Assembly (NCBI RefSeq): GCF_043290135.1
Contig: NC_134710.1
Coordinates: 318,764,616-318,828,615 of the forward strand
DNA from: Rhipicephalus microplus
Lineage: Eukaryota > Arthropoda > Arachnida > Ixodida > Ixodidae
Length of the DNA stretch: 64,000 bases
Direction of reading: 5' to 3'
Under the pieces are notes generated by a model, which was not told the origin of the DNA, made no database searches, and was given only the letters and a program-made list of their open reading frames with translations. This document shows positions 54,481-64,000 of the stretch, piece after piece. How positions within the stretch are numbered: the stretch's first letter is position 1; every line of letters starts with the position of its first letter. A program made the translations under genes and the position numbers.

Positions 54481-54765
54481 AATGGATAATGACGCATTTA
54501 ATGAAGGTGAGCATATCAGCCGCCTCTTCCTCGTTTCGTGCCAGTAGGTAATACAGAAGCCCGATGAGTGAAATGCTCAAGTTTTCATTTTTGCAGGCAC
54601 TGAGATGACCAAAAGTGATATGTGGAACAGGCGGAGCTACATGAAGCTCCTCACAGCTTGAAAAAATCAAAGCACACATCTGTTGCATGCAACAGAAACT
54701 TCTGAGCTACTAATAGAACTTTGCTAGGGTGACGGCTCAAGAGAGGTCACCAGGTTTGACAATCT

Positions 54766-55051
54766 TGTTACGCACAATCCGAATGGTGTAAGAATAACTG
54801 TTTATTGGGGCTAACTTGTGCCCGAAAAGTAAAGGAAAATGTAGCAGCGTTTTTAACAGGCGATCAGCAAAAGGAATCAATCTCTGAGAAGCCCTCGAGT
54901 GGTGCACCACTTCTTTTTCGTCAAAATCTCGTGCTGAGGAGGCACGCGCCGTCACGGCCTTTTCTTGTCTCATCATCGAGCCGCTGGTCTCTTGGGGGCC
55001 GCATGAACTAGCGCACATAAGTTTGAATACTGCGCCTGTCTTGCGTCATCA
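54766..55051 (-). repeat. 3' LTR of the second Gypsy element
   Basis: On the minus strand it starts TGATGACGCA directly after a polypurine tract TTTTTGGAGGAGGAA. It contains CCCCAATAAACAG (polyadenylation signal) and ends CGTAACA. Proposed length 286 bp. The inner border is firm; the outer border rests on the TG...CA rule because no second LTR is available. Confidence 0.7.
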
Positions 55052-55172
55052 TTCCTCCTCCAAAAACGCATCGTCCCGATGCTTAAAAGCAGTGTTGCTG
55101 AGATGGTCTGAATGCGTGGTTTCTATAGGAGAAATAGGTATTCCTTTTGATCGGGTGTGTAAAGTTCGATGT

Positions 55173-56342
55173 TCATTGCCTGTCATAGTATGGCTTCATT
55201 CTGACTACATGCACGATTTCTGTTCTCCTTCGGCATTTTGATGAGGTCATTTGTCCTTCCGGTGACACCTCGTAGTTCAAGGAGCTGATGCGACGAAGGA
55301 CTCCGTAAGGGCTGAAATAGCGGTGCAGAAGCTTTTCGGAGAGGCCAGGCGCCCGCACGAGAGTCCAAATCCAAACTCGGTCACCTGGTGCATAGTCGAC
55401 TCCTCTCCGCCGAAGGTTGTAACGGTTTGCATCCACGCGTTATTGTTGTTTTATGTGATGTCGTGCCAACTGCCGTGTTTCTTTAACTCGCTGAATGAAT
55501 TCGCTGATGTCGGACTTGTGCTCTGTATTGGCGCTTACAGGCAGCATTGCATCTAATTGCGCGGTAACTATTCGACCATAGACTAGCTGGAATGGCGTCA
55601 CTTTAGTAGTCTCCTGCACAGCAGTATTATAAGCGAAAGTGGCGTACGGCAGTAACTTGTCCCACGTACGGTGCTCCAAGTCAACGTAAATGGACAACAT
55701 ATCGGTTAGAGTTCTGTTGAGTCGCTCGGTTAGCCCATTCGTTTGGGGGTGGTAAGCCGTTGTTTTCCTATGACATGCGTGGGTAAGTTTCATAATGGAC
55801 TGCATCAGATTGGTTGTGAAGGCAGTTCCTCGATCCGTGATAACCACTTTTGGGGCACCATGCTGTAGTACAATGTTAGTGACGAAAAATTCAGCGACTT
55901 CTATAGCCGTGCCCCTGGTGAGAGAGGCTGTCTCAACATATCAGGTTAAGTAGTCTGTCGCCACTACTATCCATCGGTTGCCCATTGATGACGTAGGAAA
56001 TGGACCAAGTAGATCCATTCCTATTTGTTCAAACGGAAATTTAGGGGGTTCTATTGGTTTGAGAAATCCTGCAGGTTTCAATGAAGGCGTTTTGCGTCTC
56101 TGGCAATCTCTACATGTCCTCACATAATGCTGTACAGCATCCAGTAACTTTGGCCAGTAGTACTTGGTGTGGATGCGAGCCAATGTTCTACTCACTCCGA
56201 GGTGTTGTGCTGCTGGGTTATCGTGGCAGGCTTCAAGGATTTCGGGTCGCAAGGCCGAAGGAACGACGAGTAGAAATTTCTCCCCGCTGTGCTTGATGTT
56301 TCTCTTGTATAAAACATTGTTTCTCATCAGGTACGAGGACAA
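55173..56342 (-). pseudogene. Second Gypsy: integrase, two nonsense codons
   Basis: One continuous frame on the minus strand from 56342 to 55173 except for two stops. Zinc-binding part: CHDNPAAQHLGVSRTL, HYVRTCRDCQRRK. Core triad: GMDLLGPF, VITDRGTAF and NGLTERLNRT, all three acidic residues present. C-terminal part GDRVWIWTLVRAPGLSEKLL, ending VVHVVRMKPYYDRQ. The stops are TGA at 55941-55943, within DYLT|YVE (an Arg CGA that became TGA, a CpG transition), and TAA at 55440-55442, before RVDANRYN. No frameshifts are needed. Confidence 0.85.
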
Positions 56343-57016
56343 TCTTGGGCGAAAACTTGAGGAACACGCACAGGTTGCCCTTTTAGATGCTTGATTAGTT
56401 GAAGCAACTCCGCGTCAGATCGATGATATTCAGTCATGTCTGCGGTGCTGACGGCTTTAAGAAACAGAAAGTCGTCTCCATCTTCCGCAGGTGCAGATTC
56501 CACTGGTGCGCGTGACAGGCAATCAACATCGCTGTGCTTGCGACTCGACTTGTATACGACTGTTATGTCATATTCTTGCAACCTGAGGCTCCATCTAGCA
56601 AGTTGCCCAGAAGGGTCCTTTAGGCCTGCGAGCCAGCACAGCGAGTGATGGTCGCTCACTGCTCGAAATGGTCTACCATATAAGTACAGTCGGAATTTTT
56701 GTGTAGCCCATATTACCGCCAGACATTCTTTTTCCGTCGCTGAATAATTTATTTCAGCTCTCAAAAGAGTGCGACTAGCATATGCGACCACTTGTTCCTC
56801 TCCGTTTTGCAACTGCACGAGGACGGCGCCTAATCTCAAATTGCTTGCGTCAGTGTGAATCTCTGTTTGGGCTTTGGCTTCTTCGTGGAAATGTGCAAGG
56901 TCGGGGTGGTTTAGGAGTCGCTGTCGTAGCTCATTCAACACGTCTTCGTGCTCGCTGGTCCAGGTGAAAGGCGTGTCTTCTTTCGTCAGTCGGGTTAGTG
57001 GTTTTGTAATCTTCAA
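56327..57016 (-). pseudogene. Second Gypsy: RNase H
   Basis: The frame shows TRLTKEDTPFTWTSEHEDVL, AQTEIHTDASNLRLGAVL (first Asp), AEINYSATEKECLAVIWA (Glu), [14 protein letters not shown] (Asp) and HSDVDCLSRAPVES. The domain is complete. It is separated from the reverse transcriptase by a frame change and a stop between 57105 and 57017, and it overlaps the integrase frame start. Confidence 0.8.
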
Positions 57017-57102
57017 ACAATTTTTGATGAATCTTTTGTAATAGGCACAAAGTCATGAGAATCGTCTCACAGCCCTTTTATCCGTCGGTCTAGGAAACTT
57101 TT

Positions 57103-58065
57103 CTACAGCTGCTGTCTTTTTGGGGTCAGGTCGAATGCCTTCAGACTAACGGCATAACCGAGGAAAAGCAGTTCATGAAAAGCAAAATGGCACGTTTGGG
57201 GTTTTATCGTCAGCCCTGCTGAACTAATCACTTCGAGCACAGTTCGTAGTCGTTCCACATGCTGATCGAAGGTGGCCGAAAAGATCACGACGTCATCGAG
57301 ATAAACAAGGCAGGACTGCCATTTTAACCTGGACAGCACAGTGTCCATCATCCGCTGAAATGTGGCGGGTGCGGAACACAGGCCAAATGGGAGTACCTTG
57401 AACTCGTATAACCCATCTGGGGTGACGAAAGCAGTTTTCTCGCGATCTCGTTCGTCCACCTCCTCTATCTGCCAGTATCCGCTCTTGAGGTCTAGAGAGG
57501 AAAAGAATTTCGCGTCTCGTAAACTGTCAAGGGTTTCATCGATCCTTGAAAGGGGATAGACATCCCGCTTTGTGATGACGTTCAATTTTCGGTAGTCAAC
57601 GCAAGAGCGCAAGGTCTGGTTTTTTTTCTTTACCAGCACTACAGGTGAGGCCCATGGGCTGGCCGATGGCGGAATTACGTCGTCTCTAAGCATTTTGTCA
57701 ACTTGGCCTCTGATGACTTCTTTCTCTTTTGGTGACACTCGGTACGAGTGCTGGCAAATATGTCTAGCAGATTGATCGATTATGGTGCGGTGTTTGGTGA
57801 TGGATGTTCTTTGCACGTTCGATGACGTGGAAAAACGTGATGTGTACTCCCGTATAAGCCTCTCGCTTTTTTGTTTCTGGTTCAGTGATAGGGCTGCTTC
57901 AATGTGGATAGATGTGAGTATGGAATCTATACCGTCAGGGTGTAGTGGTGCAGTCTCGGAAGAATTCAAATCCATAATCGGAACGTAATCGTGCAAGTGA
58001 CTAACAACAGTTTCTTTCGCAAGATGTTGCACCTCATTTCGGAAATTTGTGAGGAAGACGCTCAT
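57103..58065 (-). pseudogene. Second Gypsy: reverse transcriptase
   Basis: A long undamaged frame of 320 codons: TSITKHRTIIDQSARHICQH, DDVIPPSASPWASPVVLVKK, CVDYRKLNVITKRDVYPLSR, FFSSLDLKSGYWQIE, FVTPDGLYEFKVLPFGL, CSAPATFQRM and the catalytic YLDDVVIFS. It extends through the thumb and connection (GLTIKPQTCHFAFHELLFLG). The frame starts in a shift from the protease frame at about 58062 and ends shortly before the RNase H frame. Confidence 0.85.
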
Positions 58066-58736
58066 ACACCCATCATGCAGCCATACAATACCTCTTGCTG
58101 CCAGATCCCTTTCTCGAGTAATAGCCCAGTATTGCTTTCTGCCATTCCTTCATAGTAGTTGTAAACATTGCTTTTTACGGTGACAACAATGATGGATCTT
58201 GGAGGTACTGTTACATCATCACCTGCAATCTGGAGCGCATAGAATCGTTTTTCACTCTCGAATGTCGCGATGGCGTGTTTCGTCGAGAACGAGATGCACG
58301 TTTCCTGCAAGTTTATCACTGCGCCATTGGCCTGCAAAAAGTCCATTGCAATGATTGCAGCTCTTGAACACTCCGACAGGACAATGAAGCTGGCGCCGTA
58401 AGTGAAGCCGTGTATTCCGGCTCTAGAGGTACACATGCCTGCCGAATCGATAAGGTGTCCCCCGGCGGTTCGCACTTGCGGTCCTATCCAAGGGGTCAGC
58501 ACTTTTTTCAGCGTTCTGGCAAGTCCCCTGCTCATGACGGAATAGTCTGCGCCTGTGTCTACCAAAGCATTCGTTTCGTAGCTGTCTATAAGTACCGACA
58601 AATCAGAAGCGACATTACCGTTCCCGCACGCGTGTCCTTCATCACATTTTGAAATCGGCACTGGAGGTTGTTTTCTTGCGTCGGCAGCGGCCTTACTTCC
58701 CCAGGTCGCCGATTCTAGTTTTCCCGAAGCGGGCAT
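58062..58736 (-). pseudogene. Second Gypsy: protease region
   Basis: 224 codons with the aspartic protease signature TNALVDTGADYSVMS and the second half ECSRAAIIAMDFLQANGAVI. It starts 22 bp before the gag frame stops (58715), in another frame, the arrangement expected for a gag-pol frameshift. It ends by a frame change into the reverse transcriptase at about 58062. Confidence 0.8.
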
Positions 58737-59848
58737 TGGGGAAGTCGCCTAGGAGAGTTTGAAGATGGGCGCGGACTTGGTGACCGATACCTTAGTGGCA
58801 CTGTCGACCGAGACTGATGCTGCTGCGAGGAATGAGTACCTTGATGCGTTGACAAGTACTCCTTGATTTCAAAAGGTCGTTCCCCGTACCTTGGACAAGC
58901 AGCGTTTACGGGAAAACGCCGAAGTCCAGCTCGGCGATATTCACACATCGGGTAAAGATGGCCAGCTTCGCCTCAGTGATAACAAAGCAGAATTCGATCA
59001 AGAGTGCACCATATATCAGCTTTTCGGATCCTCGTCTCGGCTGGGGACGGCGTGAATCGAGGTTTCGGCAGATGCGTGCTTGCTGCGGCGAAATAAGGCC
59101 CAGGGGCGACGAAAGGAGGTACAGGGGCGCCTCTCAGCACGTCGGCGTACGAGACTGCCGGCTGCATCGGAACCGATGCTTGAACCGGCTGTGCTTGTGG
59201 CTGCTGCTCACGGACTGCCTGTGTCACTTCCTCCCAAACAACTTCCGCCAATGACGAGATCGTTGAGATGTTGCCGTTTAGCTTCTGGAGCTCTTTTCGA
59301 ACCACCGATCGAATGAGCTCTCGTAATACGTCGATGCCATGCCCGAAGACGGCTGACACCGTGTCTACAGATGCGACGTTAACATCTCGATTGTAGTGCC
59401 TCGCTCGCTGTTGCAGAGTCTTTTCAGCCGCTGTCGCCTCGGTGCGAAATTTGGCGATGTTCCGCGGGGGGACTTCGGAGCAAACCAGCAAAAATCTCCT
59501 GCTTCACCCCACGCATTAGGTGCCGAAGTTTCTTGTCCTCGCTCATATTTTGATCAGACCGGCGAAATAACAGACACATGTCTTCCACATACATTGCGAC
59601 GCTTTCATTGTTGCGCTGGTTTCTTGCTTGCAAAGCAGCTTCAGCTCTTTCCTTGCGGTCTGTGCTCAGGTATGCGGCCAGTAGCTCCCGTCGGAAGTCA
59701 TCCCACGACCGAATGGCACCTTCGGGGTTTTCAAACCACGTTCATGCACTGTCCTGCAACGCGAAATAAACGCGGCGGGGCTTCCATTCTTCGGTCCATC
59801 CGTCGCAGTTCGCGACGCGCTCAAAACTCTCCAGCCAGAGAAAGATGC
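58715..59848 (-). pseudogene. Second Gypsy: gag, N-terminally truncated, stop in the zinc knuckle
   Basis: Capsid blocks WLESFERVANCDGWTEEWK, RSWDDFRRELLAAYLS, NNESVAMYVEDMCLLFRR and LRHLMRGVKQEIFAGLL are similar to the intact gag at 32286. A frame change occurs near 59470. The knuckle reads CYH, then TGA at 58973-58975, then GEAGHLYPMC in the same frame: the second Cys codon (TGC) has become a stop. The tail is Ser/Arg/Pro-rich. The N-terminus and anything upstream of about 59848 are missing. Confidence 0.8.
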
Positions 59849-60687
59849 AGAGAAAAATGCAGACATCCAGAGAAAATTGCAGACAATCCGCGCAACATAT
59901 CTGAGGGTTACCTTCCCAAAAAAATTGGAATCCTTATTTCAGTGCTAGCAGCATAGCGCAGAGATAAAAGATAGCATGTCACACACCCCTGTGCTATCAT
60001 TGTCTATTATTATAATGCCTCTTTTTTTTTTTTTCTGTCCATTGCCTCCAATTCGTCCGTTGCGTGGAGGGGCTTGTGACTTTTGCAATTGGTTCGAGCT
60101 ATTAAGACTTAGACGTTTTATCGAACCGGAAAAGTGACCATCGGCATGAAGAAGAGCGATACAGAAAATTGTGGTATAACAACACTATTGTGATGATACG
60201 TCATTTCATTACCTTCTCATCGCATGTCCATTTCTCTTCTTTAGTTAATCTCGATTTATAACTACGTGTTCGAAGGCAACCTGATCTCGCTTCAAACAGC
60301 AAAGCCCTTTCTCTTCAGTTATTGTAAATTAATACTTGCTCATTTAGCCTTCACCCTTTCAGTATTTACTCAGAGCCTGTTTTCTTGCCGCACGCTGATT
60401 TCCAATACATCCTTTCCGCCACTACTGTGTTTCCCTTTACATTCTTTGTTACTATGTCGCATGCACTGCCAACCATATACTTGCTCTTGAGTCTCCTGGG
60501 TCTTTTTTTTTTTTTTTTTCAACTGTTAGTCAATGCTTTTCTCATACAAATACAGAAATGCCTTCTCTTCCCATCTGCTGCACTTCATGTTCGCTGTACT
60601 GTCTCCGAAATTGATTTTTATAAACTACTGAAGTCGCTGCCGATTTCATTGTTGCTACACATCTGCATGTTGCACAGGGAAGGGTAG
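59849..60687. other. Spacer beyond the truncated Gypsy element
   Basis: 59841-59886 repeats a short AGATGCAGAGAAAA-like unit. T-runs at about 60019-60033 and 60505-60521. No LTR or coding region recognised. Confidence 0.45.
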
Positions 60688-61149
60688 TACAGTCGAGCCC
60701 ACATATAACGGCCCCGCTTAAAACGAACTTTCGCTTAAAACGAATTTTCGCTTAAAACGAACAATATCCGTGTGACCGTGAAAATATACATTGTTTCAAT
60801 GACACAAAATCGCACTTACAACGAACGTCTCTGAGCGCCGCCGATCGGTTACAGCGAATGGAGTTGGCACTCTGCCAACTTCCCGGGAAACCGTTTTGGA
60901 CCACAGATCAGGCATCGGCGAGGTGCCCATAGATTCTTATGGTTAAACGCCCACCCTGCCTTCGCGCCCCTCTAGTTGCCGCTTTCCCCAACCGCTTTTT
61001 GTTACGCACCCCTCCGTTCTTCGTCCCTCCGCTACTCTGAGCACCCTGCATCGCCCGATGCGGCCCGTGTTTTCATACTGTCACCGATATTTCGAAGACC
61101 AGTTAGCCATCTCCCCTGTTTTTAATCGCTGGTACTGTTGTTTCAACAG

Positions 61150-61256
61150 TGGCAGCAGCAAGCACAGGACCGGGTTAACTGGCGGAACGTGGGTGAGACC
61201 TTTGTCCTGCAGTGGACGTAGTCAGGCTGATGATGATGATGATGATGATGACGACT
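61150..61256 (+). mobile_element. 3' end of an RTE-type LINE with (GAT)n tail
   Basis: The frame QQQAQDRVNWRNVGETFVLQ WT ends at TAG 61219-61221. This is the C-terminal signature of RTE-clade LINE proteins, followed a few bases later by an eight-unit GAT repeat (61229-61252), the usual 3' tail of that clade. Only about 100 bp remain. It marks a third LINE lineage in the window. Confidence 0.65.
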
Positions 61257-62085
61257 GTTGTTAGCGACGGCGGCTTGGAGTGACCTTACCATTTGCCAAC
61301 ATCGTCTGTATCCGATCGTCTGCGTCTTGTCTTATTGTATCGTTCTAGTGCACGTGCGTACGCTACCCCACCCACTCTGATAATTCACGATTCGTTTCGT
61401 GTTTAGGACCTGTTCTTGCACTTTGCACTCTGCTCAACATGCCCTCTGCACGCGTGCGAATGCATGAAAATGGCTGTCAATTTGCGTGGAACGAATCGCG
61501 AAATATCGAAGTCGTAGAGGCCACGCAAACTCGCAGGCGCAACAAAAAGATTCTTTGACCACGGCCGCTGATTTCTTGAACACCTCTGCGCGCACCAATC
61601 CAGGCGGCTGTGTTTAGACGTCTGTGCACGCAAGCCCTCTTTTAAGGTTTTCTACGTGCGAGTTCCGTGTTTCGCGGACCTTTCAAGCAAGCTACTGACC
61701 TGCCTCCTTGTTTTGGCTTTCAAAGTCGCTTTCCCACCGTATCCTCCCCTCTGTTCACTCTATCGCAACTCCTTGCCCTTCTCTTGCAAATCTGCTGTCC
61801 TCTCTTGATCCCAACTTTTTCGCCCGTCTCCACAGCTCCGCGACGCCAGCCGCGCTGGCTCGAATTCAGAAGTTTTGTTTTCTGACTAGAAACGGGCCCA
61901 GAGCTGTGCCACGCGTTCAGGATGGCGGACGGCAGGCCTTGCACGCTTTTTCCTGCCGCTCAACAAGCGTCGAAAGTGTGACCGCTTGGCTTGTGCCTAA
62001 TCCGCATGTTAGGTGCCACGTCGTGGAGCGCTTGCTCATAGCTGTTGACCACCTGGCAGCCAAATTGACGTTTCGGGCATGACGG

Positions 62086-62307
62086 TATTCAGCTGTGGAA
62101 ATCTTGAATATTTTGTGGGCAGTGGTGACGGCTGCATGCACGCGAAACTATTTTCACGAGGCCGACTTCGTCGACGTCGGGCCTGATGCTGAGCCTGAAG
62201 CTTCCGAACAGGACCACTGCGACGGCGATTTGTGGCAGCGCGTTGTCGACTCCGACATGGGAGAGCGGGTGGGACATCTGTTGCGGTGGTTTTATTACGG
62301 CCGATGA
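62086..62307 (+). pseudogene. C-terminal fragment of a Tigger transposase
   Basis: The frame MEILNILWAVVTAACTRNYF, FVDVGPDAEPEASEQ, CDGDLWQRVVDSDMGE corresponds to the part after the DDE domain in Tigger transposases, where a helix with a small hydrophobic patch is followed by an acidic linker. The catalytic residues are not present. It lies about 350 bp from the right terminal repeat, the expected place. Confidence 0.5.
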
Positions 62308-62659
62308 TGATGCCGACACCGCAGAACCGTGCACAGACTAGGGAATTGTGATTGAGGTACGCAGTAATAGCGTTTTTGGATGAATCAGATTGCAAGATTG
62401 ACAAAACTTTGGAGCCAGTGCCTTATGCGGCTTACGCCACGGGCCTCTGCGAAGAGCACGCTGCCGTTTGAAACAAACTCGAGACCGCCTTATCGCTTCT
62501 GCTTTTCAAAGCACGTGCATCACGAATATTTTTGGGCAAAAATTTTGTGTTTTCACTCACAACTTCTTTAAAAGCTGTGTCTCATTTAGTACGAACTTCG
62601 GGATACAGCGAACGAATGCCGCGTCAGGCTCAGGTTTGTTATAAGCGGGCTCGACGGTA

Positions 62660-63146
62660 TGTACTTAAATATTGTTTGTTACACTGCACTATTTTTAGGC
62701 TAGTGTAAAATGTAGGGTAATAAATAAAGTTGTGTTGGTTAAAGTAGGGTAACTCTCACAGTGACCTAGGGTATTTTTCTAAAATTGGTAGGCAACACTG
62801 ATAGGGCTGCATTCTGTGTAATGGGTAGCATGCTTTAAACCACAAGCAATCATGTGCATGAAATATTTTCAAACTTGCTATGCACCCACTACGTGGTCCT
62901 AAGGAAATATGCGTTATTATTTGTGGGCTTTTTGTAATGGGTGGCCCGCTTTAAACTAAGAAATTATGATAATCACATTTTCTGACATCCGATGGCAATG
63001 CTTGCTTGTACTACGCAATATTAGTGCTATATTACATGTTGTATTGTGAAGCCTGTATCCAGGACATGTGTTGTTCTAAATCAATAATGTTATTTTCACT
63101 TCATTTCCAGGCAGAGAAAGTTGTTTTCACTGTATTTCCAAGCAGA
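62660..63146. other. Spacer, no gene seen
   Basis: AT-rich. GTAATGGGT(A/G)GC(A/C)(T/C)GCTTTAAAC occurs twice (62819-62839 and 62935-62955), a short diverged direct repeat. Nothing else stands out. Confidence 0.4.
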
Positions 63147-63360
63147 TGCATGGCTGTGTGGTACAACACGTGCTCGCCACGCAAATGGCCTGGGTTCGAT
63201 CCTCATTCAGACCTGGAAATTTTATTATTTATTTTATTTGCATCTCCTTCTATTTTTCGGTCATGACCAAGATGATTTTTGCTCACTACCAGGGGTGCCA
63301 AAACCGATGCTGATGGCGGAATTTTCGAGAACGAGCTCTTTAATGCTATCGCATCAATAT
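63147..63360 (+). mobile_element. tRNA-derived SINE, fourth family
   Basis: The head reads TGGCTGTGTGGTACAACACG (A-box position) and CTGGGTTCGATCCTCATTC (perfect B box GGTTCGATCC). A TTTATTTATTTTATTT linker and a body ending TTTAATGCTATCGCATCA follow. It is not a functional tRNA gene: the anticodon arm cannot be folded convincingly and the body continues. Confidence 0.55.
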
Positions 63361-63584
63361 TTGTATATCACCCAAGTTTTATATCACCAATAAACTAGCG
63401 AAATCGGGTTTCAAACCACAATATATGAACAAAATATTTATTTTTATTGAACTCGCATATGTTTTTCTAGGACACACAGAAATTGACCAATAAAAGATGA
63501 CGCAACTGGCCCCCACGAATGAATGCATGAAAGCTTTGCATGAGACCATCTTTAAGCCGATGGCTGGAGTTGGCTTCACTATAG

Positions 63585-64000
63585 CATACCAGCCAAGTCT
63601 CCTGCATTGGCCGGGAGACTCCTGGATTTCGACCGTTTTTTTCCGTTTGTGAGGTTGTCATGAAAAATCTCCCGGAAATCGAAATTTTTGTGCTTGATCT
63701 GGCCGCATTGACAAAAAAGCAGCTCAAGCCGCTTTAGGCTTTTCGACTCTTCCGCATTTTTTAAAGAGGCATTCATCTAACTGTACATTAAAATATCAGT
63801 GATTCGAAACCGCAGCAGATACGAATGCGTGAAATTCTGCAGCCAAATTCCACTATGTCCGTTGGGCTTAAACTCAAATGTTCTGAAAACATTTTCTGAT
63901 CGCGGCGGCTGTTATGAACTTCAGTACGGAAACTGTTGAACGAAGGCAGAGAGCGGCGTACTTCAAGCTTTGGAAGTACTCGTGCGACAGGCGAACGCAC
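63585..64000. mobile_element. Second copy of the CATACC...CCAAG TIR element, cut by window end
   Basis: Starts CATACCAGCCAAGTCTCC and aligns through the first 410 bp or so of the element at 27189-28343 (GGAGACTCCTGGATTTCGAC, CATGAAAAATCTCCCGGAAA, GCAGATACGAATGCGTGAAA, CGAACGAAGGC). The right end is outside the window. Confidence 0.65.

Larger units (their letters stand above)
54766..59848 (-). mobile_element. Second Ty3/Gypsy element, 5'-truncated, minus strand
   Basis: Read on the minus strand the order is gag (truncated at about 59848), protease, reverse transcriptase, RNase H, integrase, and one LTR at 55051-54766. No 5' LTR or gag start was found up to 60687. The family is related to but distinct from the element at 32077-37050: protein blocks are similar, while the LTRs differ in length and sequence. 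The pre-LTR palindrome GCATCGGGACGATGC is shared (55064-55078). Several stops and frame changes make it inactive, but unlike the first copy it retains the whole reverse transcriptase to RNase H span. Confidence 0.88.
60688..62659 (+). mobile_element. Tigger-type DNA transposon, degraded
   Basis: Inverted ends TACAGTCGAGCCCACATATA (60688) and TACCGTCGAGCCCGCTTATA (minus strand from 62659), 19 of 22 matching, with TA borders. Next to the left end the motif CGCTTAAAACGAA is repeated three times (60715-60760). An RTE-type LINE tail is inserted at about 61150-61256. A transposase remnant lies near the right end. A large middle part has no recognisable coding content. Confidence 0.7.

Noticed and set aside
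54131..54688. Minus-strand open frame of 185 codons
   Set aside because: It overlaps the THAP remnant, whose motifs are on the other strand. Cys-rich but without spacing of any known finger. Treated as a shadow.
59849..60687. 5' LTR of the second Gypsy element
   Set aside because: No match to the 286-bp LTR by eye, and gag is already truncated at about 59848.
61708..62082. Plus-strand open frame of 124 codons inside the Tigger element
   Set aside because: Pyrimidine-rich low-complexity start and no transposase motif. Only the frame at 62086-62307 resembles transposase.
63147..63220. tRNA gene
   Set aside because: Perfect B box, but no convincing anticodon arm and a SINE body follows.
62638..64000. 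Continuation exon of Drosha with the zinc-binding MNDGPLC block
   Set aside because: Searched by eye for this block in all plus-strand frames of 52035-64000 without success. The acceptor-like TTTCCAG at about 63104-63110 leads into unrelated sequence.

Overview
The window looks like genomic DNA from a hard (ixodid) tick. The evidence is a tRNA-headed SINE of the kind I know from ixodid genomes (probably the family called Ruka), present in four body copies plus one 41-bp tail insertion, together with arthropod-type mobile elements (Mutator-like, pogo/Tigger, Penelope, RTE, RNase H-bearing LINEs, Ty3/Gypsy) packed at very high density. This fits a large metastriate genome. The species cannot be fixed from the sequence.

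The only host gene I can support is on the plus strand. Five exons (21745-21846, 28886-29248, 45203-45338, 46242-46398 and 51898-52034) have canonical splice sites and matching phases and encode about 298 residues. They read as an RS-rich tract, an acidic linker, a segment with ELYYRKDEK, a basic PPPRKKK segment, and an RLHQELWYNDPG block. I read this as the N-terminal part of Drosha, the nuclear RNase III of the Microprocessor. The 5' exons and the central and RNase III domains are not seen here. Introns run from 0.9 to 16 kb, and the last is at least 12 kb.

Region by region. 1-5 kb: a Mutator-like transposase gene broken by one frameshift, a second MULE scrap and a SINE with target-site duplication. 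5.3-9.0 kb: a TIR DNA transposon carrying a nested, almost complete LINE. 9-21 kb: LINE, SINE and MITE remnants, a Penelope GIY-YIG fragment, minisatellites, and a pogo-like element (17.7-19.5 kb). 21.7-29.2 kb: Drosha exons 1 and 2 of those visible, with a minus-strand MULE remnant, a second pogo-like copy and another TIR element between them. 30.1-42 kb: one RNase H-bearing LINE on the minus strand, split by a Gypsy element (32077-37050, identical-length LTRs, TTAT duplication), a solo LTR and a 41-bp SINE tail. 42-52 kb: MITEs, SINEs and Drosha exons 3-5. 52-64 kb: an internally deleted Tigger with an open 193-residue frame, a THAP remnant, a second Gypsy element (minus strand, 5'-truncated), a Tigger element with an RTE tail inside, another SINE, and a second copy of the 27.2-28.3 kb TIR element cut by the window edge.

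No CRISPR, operon, tRNA gene or rRNA gene is supported, and I do not see a coherent undescribed system. The most useful results are the Drosha exon chain, the dated and nested insertion history, and a few odd small structures: a SINE ending in a perfect foldback, a micro-insertion of a SINE tail, and a deleted transposase that is still open.
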